Assembly: GCA_913058185.1 (NCBI GenBank)
Contig: CAJXQX010000040.1
Coordinates: forward strand, 1-35,045
Origin: an uncultured Verrucomicrobiota bacterium
GTDB lineage: Bacteria; Verrucomicrobiota; Verrucomicrobiia; Opitutales; Opitutaceae
Direction: 5' to 3'
Length of the DNA: 35,045 bases
A program made the position numbers and the translations under genes. Numbering within the stretch: position 1 is the stretch's first letter; each line of letters opens with the position of its first letter. Below the pieces are notes generated by a model. That model had not been told where the DNA came from. It saw only the letters and a program-made list of their open reading frames with translations, and did not search any database. Positions 19,089 to 28,385 of the stretch are shown here, piece after piece.

Positions 19089-19973
19089 TCAATTTCCGTC
19101 GATGTAACGCTTGGTCAGATCGCCGTAAGCATCGATACGGCGGTCCCGCAAAAACGGCCAGTGCGTGCGGGTCACATCGACCTTATCCAGTTCGATGGGC
19201 ACCAACATGATTTGCTCCTCATTCACGGGTGCCTTGGCTAGAATCTGGCCGCTGGTTCCGGCGACAAAACTCTGGCCCCAAAACTCGATACCGTCGCCGC
19301 CGATCGGGGTTTCGCAGCCGATGCGATTGACCGAAGCCACGTAGCAACCATTCGCGACGGCGTGGCTGCGTTGGATGGTTTCCCAGGCGCCGTGTTGATT
19401 CTCGCCGTATGCGGATTTTTCCGACGGATGCCAGCCGATGGCCGTGGGGTAAAACAGAATCTCCGCACCTTGCAGCGCCGTGAGACGGGCGGCTTCGGGA
19501 TACCATTGATCCCAACAGATGAGCACACCGATGCGGCCAAATTTCGTGTCAAAGGCCCGGAAACCTGTATCCCCCGGGGTGAAGTAAAATTTCTCGTAGA
19601 AGAGAGGGTCGTCCGGGATGTGCATCTTGCGGTAGATACCCGCAAGCGAGCCATCCGCATCGATCACGACCGCTGTGTTGTGATACAGCCCGGAAGCACG
19701 ACGCTCAAACAAGGATGCAATTATGACCACGCCCTGCGCCTTCGCGAGGGCCTGGAACGCTTCGGTGCTGGGACCTGGAATAGACTCGGCTAAACCGAAG
19801 TTATCGTGGTCCTCGCTTTGGCAAAAATATTGCGAGCGAAACAGCTCCTGGGTGCAAATGATGTTGGCCCCTTGCTTCGCCGCCTGCTCGGCGAGCTCCA
19901 AGGTCTTGGCCAGATTGGCCGCAGGATCGGCAACACAACCGTGTTGAAGAAGTCCGAGAGTGACGTTGCGCAT
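19089..19973 (-). CDS. aguB: N-carbamoylputrescine amidase
   Basis: A 294-residue nitrilase-superfamily enzyme that hydrolyses N-carbamoylputrescine to putrescine, CO2 and ammonia. The catalytic triad is Glu43 (TQELF), Lys116 (YRKMHIPDDP) and Cys153 (LICWDQWYPEAARL). YEKFYFTPGD and NQHGAWETIQRSHAVANG are typical of the AguB branch. Length is normal. It lies 38 bases downstream of hisG and 74 bases upstream of aguA, so the three are probably co-transcribed. The neighbouring agmatine deiminase makes the specificity call firm. Confidence 0.95.
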   Translation of the reverse strand: MRNVTLGLLQHGCVADPAANLAKTLELAEQAAKQGANIICTQELFRSQYFCQSEDHDNFGLAESIPGPSTEAFQALAKAQGVVIIASLFERRASGLYHNTAVVIDADGSLAGIYRKMHIPDDPLFYEKFYFTPGDTGFRAFDTKFGRIGVLICWDQWYPEAARLTALQGAEILFYPTAIGWHPSEKSAYGENQHGAWETIQRSHAVANGCYVASVNRIGCETPIGGDGIEFWGQSFVAGTSGQILAKAPVNEEQIMLVPIELDKVDVTRTHWPFLRDRRIDAYGDLTKRYIDGN

Positions 19974-20011
19974 GAGGGTAAGTGATGACGCTCGCCGCGG
20001 AGTTTGGCGAA

Positions 20012-20905
<894 letters not shown>

Positions 20906-20993
20906 CGCACACACCCTCCCCGCCCCCTTCAAGCCCAATCTGAAATAGGCTGTAATCCACGCCCGGGCCTGGGCGTGTGCCCACCGCTTTGCT

Positions 20994-21022
20994 TTGACAG
21001 TGGCAGCTTCCTCAATTGTAAA
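20994..21022 (+). promoter_or_regulatory. Sigma-70-type promoter of the response regulator gene
   Basis: A perfect -35 hexamer TTGACA (20994-20999), a 17-base spacer, and a TGTAAA -10 (21017-21022, four of six matches). The leader to the ATG at 21070 would be about 40 bases. A hairpin CACGCCC-N6-GGGCGTG lies just upstream at 20958-20977. Confidence 0.65.
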
Positions 21023-21069
21023 AAGGATCCTGAGGTGAATCCCCTGCTAACCTAGTCCTACCTAGATCC

Positions 21070-21828
21070 ATGTTGCGCCCCGAACCTAAACCGCTTATCC
21101 TAGTCGTCGAAGACGAAGAGGAGTTGGCCAAGCTTATCGCTGTGCATCTAGGGGAAGCCGGAATGCAGGCCCAGATTTGCGGACGTGCCGCGCATGCCTC
21201 GCGATTCCTTAAACGTAATTTTGCTAACCTGATGTTGCTCGACATCACGCTACCCGATCAATCCGGGTTTGCGTTGCTCGAAGATTTACGGGCTGAAGAC
21301 ATTGCGGTTCCCACTATTTTCCTCACCGGCAAAGATCTCGAAACTGCGAAAGTAAAGGCACTAGAACTCGGAGGTGACGATTACGTGACCAAACCCTTTG
21401 GCTACGCCGAACTGGTCGCTCGTATTAGGGCTGTGCTTCGTCGCAGCGAGTCCCGCGATGATCTCAAGATCACCAAAAACGCCCGCGTGATCGATGCACC
21501 CTTTGAGATTTACGGCGGCCACGTGCAACCCGGTCGCCTTGAGATTTTGTTCGACGGAAACATCGAAAAGATCGGCCGCAAAGAGCTCGGTATTCTTTCT
21601 TACCTCCAAGACCACGAAGGCATCGTGATCACCCGCAAGGCCCTCATTCATGCGGTCTGGGGAATTCACGCCGATGTGAAGAGCCGTTCACTCGATCAAT
21701 ACATCGTCAAAATCCGCGATCTGTTTAAACGCAACGGACGATCGCTCGACGCCTTCCGCACCGTGCACGGGGTCGGCTATATTTTCGACCCCAGCGGCCA
21801 ATCCAGCCCTGCGGCCGAAAGCGAGTAA
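21070..21828 (+). CDS. OmpR/PhoB-family response regulator (orphan)
   Basis: A 252-residue two-component regulator. The receiver domain (about 9-125) has the acidic pair in VVEDEEE, the phosphoacceptor Asp58 in LLDITLPD, Thr86 in FLTG and Lys108 in VTKPFG. The C-terminal winged helix (about 155-240) shows LGILSYLQDHEGIVITRKAL, DQYIVKIRDLFKRNG and the closing VHGVGYIF. A longer than usual linker joins the domains. No histidine kinase gene is beside it, so its signal is unknown. It has its own promoter and is divergent from hisG. Confidence 0.93.
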   Translation: MLRPEPKPLILVVEDEEELAKLIAVHLGEAGMQAQICGRAAHASRFLKRNFANLMLLDITLPDQSGFALLEDLRAEDIAVPTIFLTGKDLETAKVKALELGGDDYVTKPFGYAELVARIRAVLRRSESRDDLKITKNARVIDAPFEIYGGHVQPGRLEILFDGNIEKIGRKELGILSYLQDHEGIVITRKALIHAVWGIHADVKSRSLDQYIVKIRDLFKRNGRSLDAFRTVHGVGYIFDPSGQSSPAAESE

Positions 21829-21844
21829 CCCAATCGAGATCTGT

Positions 21845-21998
21845 AACCGCCGATCTCTCAGATTAACCCAGATTCCAGCATCACGCGGTGTAATGGGATT
21901 CCGGAGTGATTGCACAAGGGACGGACAAACCGTGGCCTCTCCCTTCTCATCGCTTTGCCATCTGCGTAAATCTGAGAAAATCTGAGAAATCGGTGGTT
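21845..21998. repeat. 154-bp element with ~30-bp inverted terminal arms
   Basis: The arms 21845-21874 and 21969-21998 match in 25 of 30 positions when one is inverted; the outer 20 match in 18. Each arm repeats the word CAGATT or AATCTGAG. The core has no coding signal. A second perfect hairpin, GGTGGTT-aaaa-AACCACC, lies at 21992-22009, next to the exonuclease stop. The layout fits a miniature inverted-repeat or REP-type element. Only one copy is in the window. Confidence 0.55.
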
Positions 21999-22026
21999 AA
22001 AAAACCACCTGCCGCTCAACCACTTC

Positions 22027-22914
22027 CTAAAACAGCTCACCCTGGGTCGCACTGTAGCGCTTTTCGGCCTCAGTCGTGGCGCCCTTCATTTCCAGTTCGC
22101 GTAGTTTCTCCACCAAGGCTGGACCATCCACCGGCGGTTTCACCGAAGGCACCACCGGGAGATCCGGATTGAAAGTCGTTAACTGCAAATTCATCCGCAG
22201 CCGATCGACATCTGCCGCCACTTTCTCCCGAAAACGATCGGGTTTTAACTCAGCCGCTGCCGCCAAAACCCCTTCTAGATTTCCGTAGGCGTTCAACCAT
22301 TTGGAAGCGGTCTTGGGCCCCACGCCCTGCACTCCAGGAATATTATCTGCCGTGTCGCCCACCAGCGCGAGGAAATCGGGGATCTTGTCCGGCGTGACTC
22401 CAAATTTCGCTTCAACGCCTGCCGCGTCCATGTTGCGCCACCCCAACCGAGGATTCGCCGTAGGGGGAGGCATCAACATCGTGATCCCATTGCCCACGAC
22501 TTGGGCAAAATCCTTGTCCGTGCTCACGATTTTCACGGTGTGACCTTCTTTGGCCATCGCCAACGCTTGAGCCGCGAGTAAGTCGTCGCTCTCAACCCCT
22601 TCGATTTCGATACCACCCAGGCCCATGAGTCGGGTCAGATCTTTGATCACCGGAATCTGCTGGCTGAGGGCATCGGGCATCTCCTCTCGATTGGCCTTAT
22701 ACTCGGGCAACAACTCGAGCCGATCCTGCGCCCCGCCCAGATCGAAGAACACCAGCACGCCATCGGCCTTTTCTTGATCCTCCAATTTCCAAATCGCCTT
22801 CACCCAACCATGCAAAGCATTGGTTGGAAAACCATCGGACCGCGTCAGTTCGGGGATCGCAAAAAAACAACGGTAAGCGAGATTAAATCCATCAATCAGT
22901 AACCAAGTCGACAT
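22027..22914 (-). CDS. Stand-alone 5'-3' exonuclease (PolA N-domain/FEN-like)
   Basis: A 295-residue flap-endonuclease-type nuclease related to the 5' nuclease domain of DNA polymerase I, with no polymerase domain attached. Metal and arch residues are in LIDGFNLAYR (Asp8), LLPEYKANRE, EGVESDDLLA and VSTDKDFAQVV. LVGDTADNIPGVQGVGPKTA is the helix-3-turn-helix DNA-binding motif. Length matches short ExoIX/XNI-like and Gram-positive stand-alone forms. It would remove RNA primers or flaps during replication and repair. It is divergent from the DUF218 gene across 112 bases. Confidence 0.92.
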   Translation of the reverse strand: MSTWLLIDGFNLAYRCFFAIPELTRSDGFPTNALHGWVKAIWKLEDQEKADGVLVFFDLGGAQDRLELLPEYKANREEMPDALSQQIPVIKDLTRLMGLGGIEIEGVESDDLLAAQALAMAKEGHTVKIVSTDKDFAQVVGNGITMLMPPPTANPRLGWRNMDAAGVEAKFGVTPDKIPDFLALVGDTADNIPGVQGVGPKTASKWLNAYGNLEGVLAAAAELKPDRFREKVAADVDRLRMNLQLTTFNPDLPVVPSVKPPVDGPALVEKLRELEMKGATTEAEKRYSATQGELF

Positions 22915-23026
22915 GGCCGTAAGTCAGGCCCGGGGCTGAATCTGGCTCAAACCTAAAGCGGGAAACTTTTCTGCGATAGCCGATACTTCGACCTTTGCGC
23001 CACCCGCCCGGCCTTTCCATGATACA

Positions 23027-23803
23027 GTGGTGTATTGGCTAAAAAAGCTCATCGGCTCGTTTATCTCTCCCATTCGTATCGGCCTAGGATTCTTGGTGAT
23101 CGGACTATGGATACATTGGCGGGGAAAGAGGCGTAAAACAAGTCGCACCTTCATCGGAATCGGGATCCTCATTCCGGTATTGGCATTCAACAGCGGAGTT
23201 GCGGACCTACTCAATCGCCAGCTCGAGCACACCTATCCCGCTATACCCGTCGCCCGTAATTCGGACTCATCGGATATCATCTACCTGGCCGTATTAGGCG
23301 GAGGTCACGTCGAGAACCCCCAGCTCGCTCACCTCACCCAACTGGTAAACGCCTCCCGCTCTCGTGTGGTGGAATCAGTGCGACTCGCCCGCCTCTATCC
23401 CGACGCCACGTTGCTGATGTGTGGCCCACAAGGTGACGCTCACTCTAAACCTCACTCCGCATTTCTGGCTGAGTCCGCCGCAGAGTTAGGCGTAAGACCA
23501 GACCGGATTCAGCAACTCTCCACCGGACGCGATACCCAAGGTGAGATTCAAGAAATTGTCGCCCTCGTCGGCGATGAACCGGTGGGTATCGTCACCTCAG
23601 CTTGGCATATGCCCCGGGCCATGGCTATGGCTCGACGGGCCGGCATCAACGCCATCGCTTGCCCGGCTGACTATCGCACAGCCTCTCCCGCTCCTCGGCT
23701 GATCGATTGGGTCCAATTCGACCTCGAAGCTTACCAAACCACCTCTCGTGCAATTCTCGAATACGTCGGCCTCCTCTGGGCCTCACTTCGAGGCCAAAGT
23801 TAA
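23027..23803 (+). CDS. DUF218 (YdcF/ElyC-like) membrane protein
   Basis: A 258-residue protein with two N-terminal membrane segments (about 10-30 and 40-56) and a periplasmic DUF218 domain. Landmarks are LAVLGGGHV, the TLLMCGPQ strand, STGRDTQGEI and TSAWHMPRAMAMARRAGI, the last being the typical conserved His-containing helix. E. coli ElyC of this family affects peptidoglycan precursor lipid metabolism, but the reaction is not defined and I do not transfer it. Starts GTG at 23027 and 23030 are both possible. The stop lies four bases from the convergent secretin stop. Confidence 0.85.
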   Translation: MVYWLKKLIGSFISPIRIGLGFLVIGLWIHWRGKRRKTSRTFIGIGILIPVLAFNSGVADLLNRQLEHTYPAIPVARNSDSSDIIYLAVLGGGHVENPQLAHLTQLVNASRSRVVESVRLARLYPDATLLMCGPQGDAHSKPHSAFLAESAAELGVRPDRIQQLSTGRDTQGEIQEIVALVGDEPVGIVTSAWHMPRAMAMARRAGINAIACPADYRTASPAPRLIDWVQFDLEAYQTTSRAILEYVGLLWASLRGQS

Positions 23804-23807
23804 AAAC

Positions 23808-26489
23808 TCACTCTCGCTCTACGGCACCGCCGGGGGTGACCAAAGACGGATTCTGAAACGCGGAACTCGGGGCCACGTTGGGGAGCTCTTGTTTCTTCGG
23901 TGAACCACCCGGACTGACTAAATTCGCCGTCACAAAGATGAGCAGATTTCGCTTTTGCGTCGTCTCGCCTTCCGACCGGAAAAGCCGACCCAGCCCCGGG
24001 ATATCTCCTAGAAAAGGAACCTTATCGTGCACTGTTTTGATTTCCTCTCGCGTCAATCCACCCATCACGAGGGTCGCACCGTCCCACAGCGTCACTTTGG
24101 TGGAGACTTCCCGCGTGGAAAAAATCGGCTGAAAAAATCCTGACGGCACCGTCACGGTTGTGTCGTTCGAAATCGCCACACTTTGGCCACCATATTCGAC
24201 GAAACCCTCGAATTCGGTAACCTTCGGATTAAGGTCGAGACTGATGCTATAGTCGTCTTCCTCGACCGTCGGGGTAACCCGTAATTCCACCCCCACTTTG
24301 CGGGTCTCAAAATCCTGGGGAGTCCCCGCCGTGATGGTGACACCGGCTGATGAACTATCCCGACTCGATGAGCCGACTTCACTACGCACCTCGCCGTAAC
24401 TGGTCGGATAACGCAGTTCCTGCGCGACGGTGATCGTAGCGGGGTTGCCGGAAAGCACGGTGACTTTCGGAGCGCTCAGTAGATCAGACCCGGTCTGGCG
24501 AGACAGCGCCTGCACCACGGCGTTCACACTAAATTCCCCAATCAAACCTTGGATGGTTGCGAGTGGGTCGGTTCCATTACCTAAATCGACCGAACCAGGA
24601 AACCCGGGAGGACTATTCACAATACTCTGATTGATCGCATTCTGTCCCGGGAAAACCGTGAGATCACCATTTCCGTCCCGAAAAACTTCCGTATCGCGAC
24701 CGGGATTCAAAATTTGGCCGGTTGTTCCCGCGACCGAGTTTGTGAATGCATCACCAACCGTTCGGTTTTGGGTCTGCCCCTGGGCGAGATAGGTCGGGTC
24801 GCCATTGAGACCGTGGGTGATACCCCATTGCACGCCCAGCTCTTCGAGGGCGCCTTCTTGGACTTCCATGAACTTGGCTTCGATCTCGACTTGGCGAACA
24901 TCGTTATAGCGATTCAGAATATTGCGGATGCGTTCGATGTTTCGAGTCGTCTGCGTGACGATCATCGCCGATCCATCATAGGCCAAATTTGAACCGGGCT
25001 GCTGTAAGAAATCGACGCCCGCTTGCTGCAAAAACTGTTTGAGTGCCTCCGCTTCACTCCCTCCACCCGGTGCATTCACTCCTCCAACCGGTGCTGGTGA
25101 AAAGGGACCATTCACCGCACTGGCCGAACCGCCCGAAGCTAGACCACCCCCGATGCCCGTCATGCGAATAACCGTGGAGCGGGTGATGGGGAAAAACTCG
25201 GTATCGAGCGTCGAAGTCTCTCCTCCCGGGCGCATCACAATCGCATCAGCCTGCACCTCATATTGGTAGCCGATCGAATCGGTGATGAAATCCAACACCC
25301 GTTTAAGAGACAGATCGCGCAACGTCAGACTCACCGTCGGACGCCGATCCATCGGATCGATGACGATAATGTTCACCCCTCGGCGCTGCCCTCCCCCATT
25401 ATCAAACTCACGCGAAAGGTCGCTCAAAGTGCTCACGACCCGCTGCAACTCCACCGAGCTAAAACTCACGCTGGGGATCTCAATCTGGTCGAGTTTATCC
25501 AACAACGGATTACGGCCGATTACTCCGTATCCAGATTCCTCTGACGGCGGTTCCGCCGTGCCAGGGCGCCGCCAAGCTTGCTCAACTTCAGAGATCAAGG
25601 AACGGCGGGTTTGCTGGCGCCAAGCTTCCGGATTCGAGCGTATATCGTCTTCGATTTGATTCACGAGCCGGCGGGCTGCTTGGTGCCCCGGATCGAGCAC
25701 CAACAGTTCCGTCAAAACATCCTGGGCGTCTTCGATGCGTCCGGTGCCGTAAGCGGTTCGAGCATCAGCCCAGAGTCGGATCGTGGGATCTATAACGGGG
25801 GTTGGCGTGTTGACTGAGACCGTAACCGGTGCGCGCTCAATCTGAGCGACTCGCTTGGCTAACTCTTGAGCCACGACCACATCTGCACGTTGGGCCGAAA
25901 GTTCCGCAATTACCGGGGCGGTGAGCGGGTTCTCCGGCATCGACCAAATCGCCCCATCCAGTTGAGCAATGGCCGCATTAAAACGTCCCGCTTCGACTAG
26001 CTGTTCTGATGCGTAAGCTTGTTCGCGCGCGGCGGCGATAAGTTCAAGTTGGCGCGCCTCTTCGGCAGCCGCTGCGGCATCGATCTCCGCCTCCATCGCA
26101 GCAAGTTCCGCCATCGGATCGGGTAAGGGCGGCAACGGTTCAAACGGATCGATTGGCACCTGACTGCTAGCGGAGGCCTGAATCGCGCCACTGGAATTTA
26201 CTGTCGCAGGGGGATTCAATCGCACCGTTTCAGCGGCGAGGTCCTTTTGCACGTCATTGAGCAAACGTTTCACCGCCGGGTCCTCTGGAGCTAATTCGGA
26301 CAATTTCAGCAAGTTACGCTGGGCCAATTCGTAGTCGCCACTATCCCGAGCCCGCAGGGCATCGGCCATCAGACGGATCTTTGTTTCAGTAGCGCTTTGG
26401 GCAGATGCGGTCTGACTCACCACGCCGCCAATTGTCACAAAGAACAACAGGCAGTAACTAAGACGAATTAAGCGGGAAGTGGAACGCAT
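23808..26489 (-). CDS. Type II/IV secretin (PilQ/GspD-like, Amuc_1098-like)
   Basis: An 893-residue outer-membrane channel subunit. A signal peptide spans about 1-30. Helical TPR-like repeats occur at ~35-80 and 235-285, with an Ala/Glu-rich helical stretch at 125-165. A secretin N-domain (about 340-420) follows, then QVEIEAKFMEV at 533-543, a Gly-rich insert, and the beta-barrel region with LLSAPKVTVLSGNPATITV at 671-689. VPFLGDIPGLGRLFR at 824-838 is the secretin signature. The long TPR N-terminus is unlike standard PilQ. It is last in a five-gene leftward cluster with the gene order of Akkermansia Amuc_1102 to Amuc_1098. It would form the pore for a pilus or pseudopilus. Confidence 0.92.
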   Translation of the reverse strand: MRSTSRLIRLSYCLLFFVTIGGVVSQTASAQSATETKIRLMADALRARDSGDYELAQRNLLKLSELAPEDPAVKRLLNDVQKDLAAETVRLNPPATVNSSGAIQASASSQVPIDPFEPLPPLPDPMAELAAMEAEIDAAAAAEEARQLELIAAAREQAYASEQLVEAGRFNAAIAQLDGAIWSMPENPLTAPVIAELSAQRADVVVAQELAKRVAQIERAPVTVSVNTPTPVIDPTIRLWADARTAYGTGRIEDAQDVLTELLVLDPGHQAARRLVNQIEDDIRSNPEAWRQQTRRSLISEVEQAWRRPGTAEPPSEESGYGVIGRNPLLDKLDQIEIPSVSFSSVELQRVVSTLSDLSREFDNGGGQRRGVNIIVIDPMDRRPTVSLTLRDLSLKRVLDFITDSIGYQYEVQADAIVMRPGGETSTLDTEFFPITRSTVIRMTGIGGGLASGGSASAVNGPFSPAPVGGVNAPGGGSEAEALKQFLQQAGVDFLQQPGSNLAYDGSAMIVTQTTRNIERIRNILNRYNDVRQVEIEAKFMEVQEGALEELGVQWGITHGLNGDPTYLAQGQTQNRTVGDAFTNSVAGTTGQILNPGRDTEVFRDGNGDLTVFPGQNAINQSIVNSPPGFPGSVDLGNGTDPLATIQGLIGEFSVNAVVQALSRQTGSDLLSAPKVTVLSGNPATITVAQELRYPTSYGEVRSEVGSSSRDSSSAGVTITAGTPQDFETRKVGVELRVTPTVEEDDYSISLDLNPKVTEFEGFVEYGGQSVAISNDTTVTVPSGFFQPIFSTREVSTKVTLWDGATLVMGGLTREEIKTVHDKVPFLGDIPGLGRLFRSEGETTQKRNLLIFVTANLVSPGGSPKKQELPNVAPSSAFQNPSLVTPGGAVERE

Positions 26490-26556
26490 CAGAAAACGAA
26501 TTCGAAGCCTAAGGGGCTTTTGACTCCACTGTCGCCATTAAATTGCAATTCTGATG

Positions 26557-27396
26557 CTATTCTGGGGTTAATTCCATCGACTCATGAGATCCGTTGGGCA
26601 GTCGTTTCACCACCGAAACCGAGTCCGGTTCAGAAAACACGCCCAAAATTTCAAAGAGACCCTCTACGGTTTCGATTCGATTTCCCGCCTGGACGGTCCG
26701 GACTTCACCGGTCACCTCGAGACGAAGTTCGGCCACGGGCTGGGTCTGCCAAGCTACCTGCGCAGAGGAGAGCCTCACTTTCCGCTGCTCCCGGTCATCC
26801 CAGACTTCGGCCACAGCCACGATCTCGCGCAGGGGCATGCTGAAAGGCATGATTGAATCCTCCCTTCGCACGGCCAAGGAACGCAGCTCCAAGCCCAACT
26901 TACCAAATTTGTCCCCAGTTCGACCGACTATCCCAGCACCGGTGACTTGATTGGCAAAAATCCCCAACGGTTCTTCCAGCGTTCCTGAATAGCCCACCAA
27001 CTGAAGCCGGAAGGGTTCGCGCACAACGCGCAGCAAACTCACCCCAAAAGGTTGATTCATCACATCCGCTTCGCGAGGGGCCGTAAGCTCTGGCGGCGAA
27101 ACCGAAAATCGTCCTGTCACTCGATCATAATAGATTACCGGCGGAGTAAACACGTCAAAAACCCAAGCGTCATCCGCTGCGCCCAGCGCCGGATCACTCC
27201 ATTCCAGCTGCGAGACTTCCGTCTGAGCAGCAATTGCTCGGGAAGACCACTCGCCTTCCTCATTCATTCCCGGTGCAGGCTCAGCAGCCGAACGAACCGC
27301 CCTTTCGCTCAGGGCCGTCCATCCTAAAGAAGCACCGAACAAGACCGTCGTCGCAACCAGGCCTAGACCATCCGCGGTGCGCCACCTTGCCGTCAT
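26557..27396 (-). CDS. Single-pass periplasmic protein, Amuc_1099-like
   Basis: A 279-residue protein with one N-terminal membrane segment (about 10-30) and an otherwise periplasmic body. WVFDVFTPPVIYYD at 78-91 is its most distinctive motif. Beta-rich segments follow, including LQLVGYSGTLEEPLGIF and VEGLFEILGVF. Its place between the PilO-like gene and the secretin gene is that of PilP in classical pilus operons and of Amuc_1099 in Akkermansia. A PilP-like bridging role is inferred from position, as no PilP lipobox is present. Its start overlaps the upstream gene by four bases. Confidence 0.75.
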   Translation of the reverse strand: MTARWRTADGLGLVATTVLFGASLGWTALSERAVRSAAEPAPGMNEEGEWSSRAIAAQTEVSQLEWSDPALGAADDAWVFDVFTPPVIYYDRVTGRFSVSPPELTAPREADVMNQPFGVSLLRVVREPFRLQLVGYSGTLEEPLGIFANQVTGAGIVGRTGDKFGKLGLELRSLAVRREDSIMPFSMPLREIVAVAEVWDDREQRKVRLSSAQVAWQTQPVAELRLEVTGEVRTVQAGNRIETVEGLFEILGVFSEPDSVSVVKRLPNGSHESMELTPE

Positions 27397-28385
27397 TGCC
27401 CATCCTCCTCTTCGAGTTCTGCAGCTCGCGCCAACATTGGGCCCACAAGGTCGAGGTATTCGATGGTAACGGAAAACTCCGCATCGTTGGCCGGTATGAT
27501 TGAAACAGTGTTGGATGACTCGCCCGCCGCCTCGCCGGGCTCGGGTTCATCGCGAAATAGGTCTTCTAGAGTGCGCCGTCCTCCCGGCGCTTGCCCATTC
27601 GAACCCAAAGGTTGGACCGACACTTCGCGCACCACGAGAGGCACATCCGCCGCAGATATCCCGGCGAGGAATCCCCGCAAGGTCGCTGTGCGCCCCACAA
27701 AACCAATACGAAAAGCCAAGGTATCCACGATCCCATCACGCGCCAAACCCCGTGAGGACGGCCACTCAAACCAGTCCTCCGGTCGTCCTTCACGGGAGAC
27801 GGTGATCGCCTTATTCCCGGTTTCGACCTTAGCCGATGGGTTCTCTCTTTGCACCGCGATCAGGCTGACGGGACGCGTCTGCCACAATAGATTCAAGAGA
27901 CGCGTCACGACCAAGGTCTGACGATGCACCAACGCAATATGTTCGTCGGCCGGACCACTGTTGCGATGAGCTGAAAACGAAAACGTCTCCGTTTCCGGCA
28001 CCGGAACTCCGGTCCGCGATGCGGCCGAACGTTGTTCCTCCATGAAGCGAGCAATCGCAAAAAACGCATCCGCCCGTTGCTCTGGCGGGGTCGTCTGGCG
28101 CACCGGATCTTTACCCGATGCGCCGAGTAGCTGACGAAGGGAATTGACCGTGCGCCTCGCCTTCGCGACCTGAACAGCGAGCGCCTCGGCGACCGCGCTA
28201 ACCGGAGCGGGTTGGCTGCCACTGAGGGCCCGCCACTGCGCCAGGCGGGCCCGAAGTTGGCGCTCCACTTTGGTCGAAGTCGCCGCTTGTTGCTGACCCC
28301 ACCAAACCGCACTACCCGCCAAGATAATGACGAAGACAATCGAAGCGACAGTCGCCCGAGGGCGTTTGGCCAGATCGAGGTTCAC
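27393..28385 (-). CDS. PilO-like single-pass protein, Amuc_1100-like
   Basis: A 330-residue protein with a short cytoplasmic start (MNLDLAKRPR), one membrane segment (about 12-30), a coiled-coil-prone region (35-90) and a periplasmic alpha/beta domain. This is the PilO plan of inner-membrane alignment proteins. Size and operon position match Amuc_1100 of Akkermansia (317 residues), the pilus-associated protein known for immune effects in that species. Sequence identity cannot be measured here, so orthology is inferred from synteny. It overlaps both neighbours by four bases, implying translational coupling. Confidence 0.75.
   Translation of the reverse strand: MNLDLAKRPRATVASIVFVIILAGSAVWWGQQQAATSTKVERQLRARLAQWRALSGSQPAPVSAVAEALAVQVAKARRTVNSLRQLLGASGKDPVRQTTPPEQRADAFFAIARFMEEQRSAASRTGVPVPETETFSFSAHRNSGPADEHIALVHRQTLVVTRLLNLLWQTRPVSLIAVQRENPSAKVETGNKAITVSREGRPEDWFEWPSSRGLARDGIVDTLAFRIGFVGRTATLRGFLAGISAADVPLVVREVSVQPLGSNGQAPGGRRTLEDLFRDEPEPGEAAGESSNTVSIIPANDAEFSVTIEYLDLVGPMLARAAELEEEDGQ

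Noticed and set aside
19015-19092. N-terminal extension of aguA from a TTG
   Set aside because: It is the translation of the palindromic repeat and has no family similarity; the ATG at 19014 suffices.
20958-20977. Hairpin CACGCCC-N6-GGGCGTG as a terminator
   Set aside because: It lies between divergent genes and no T-tract follows on either strand.
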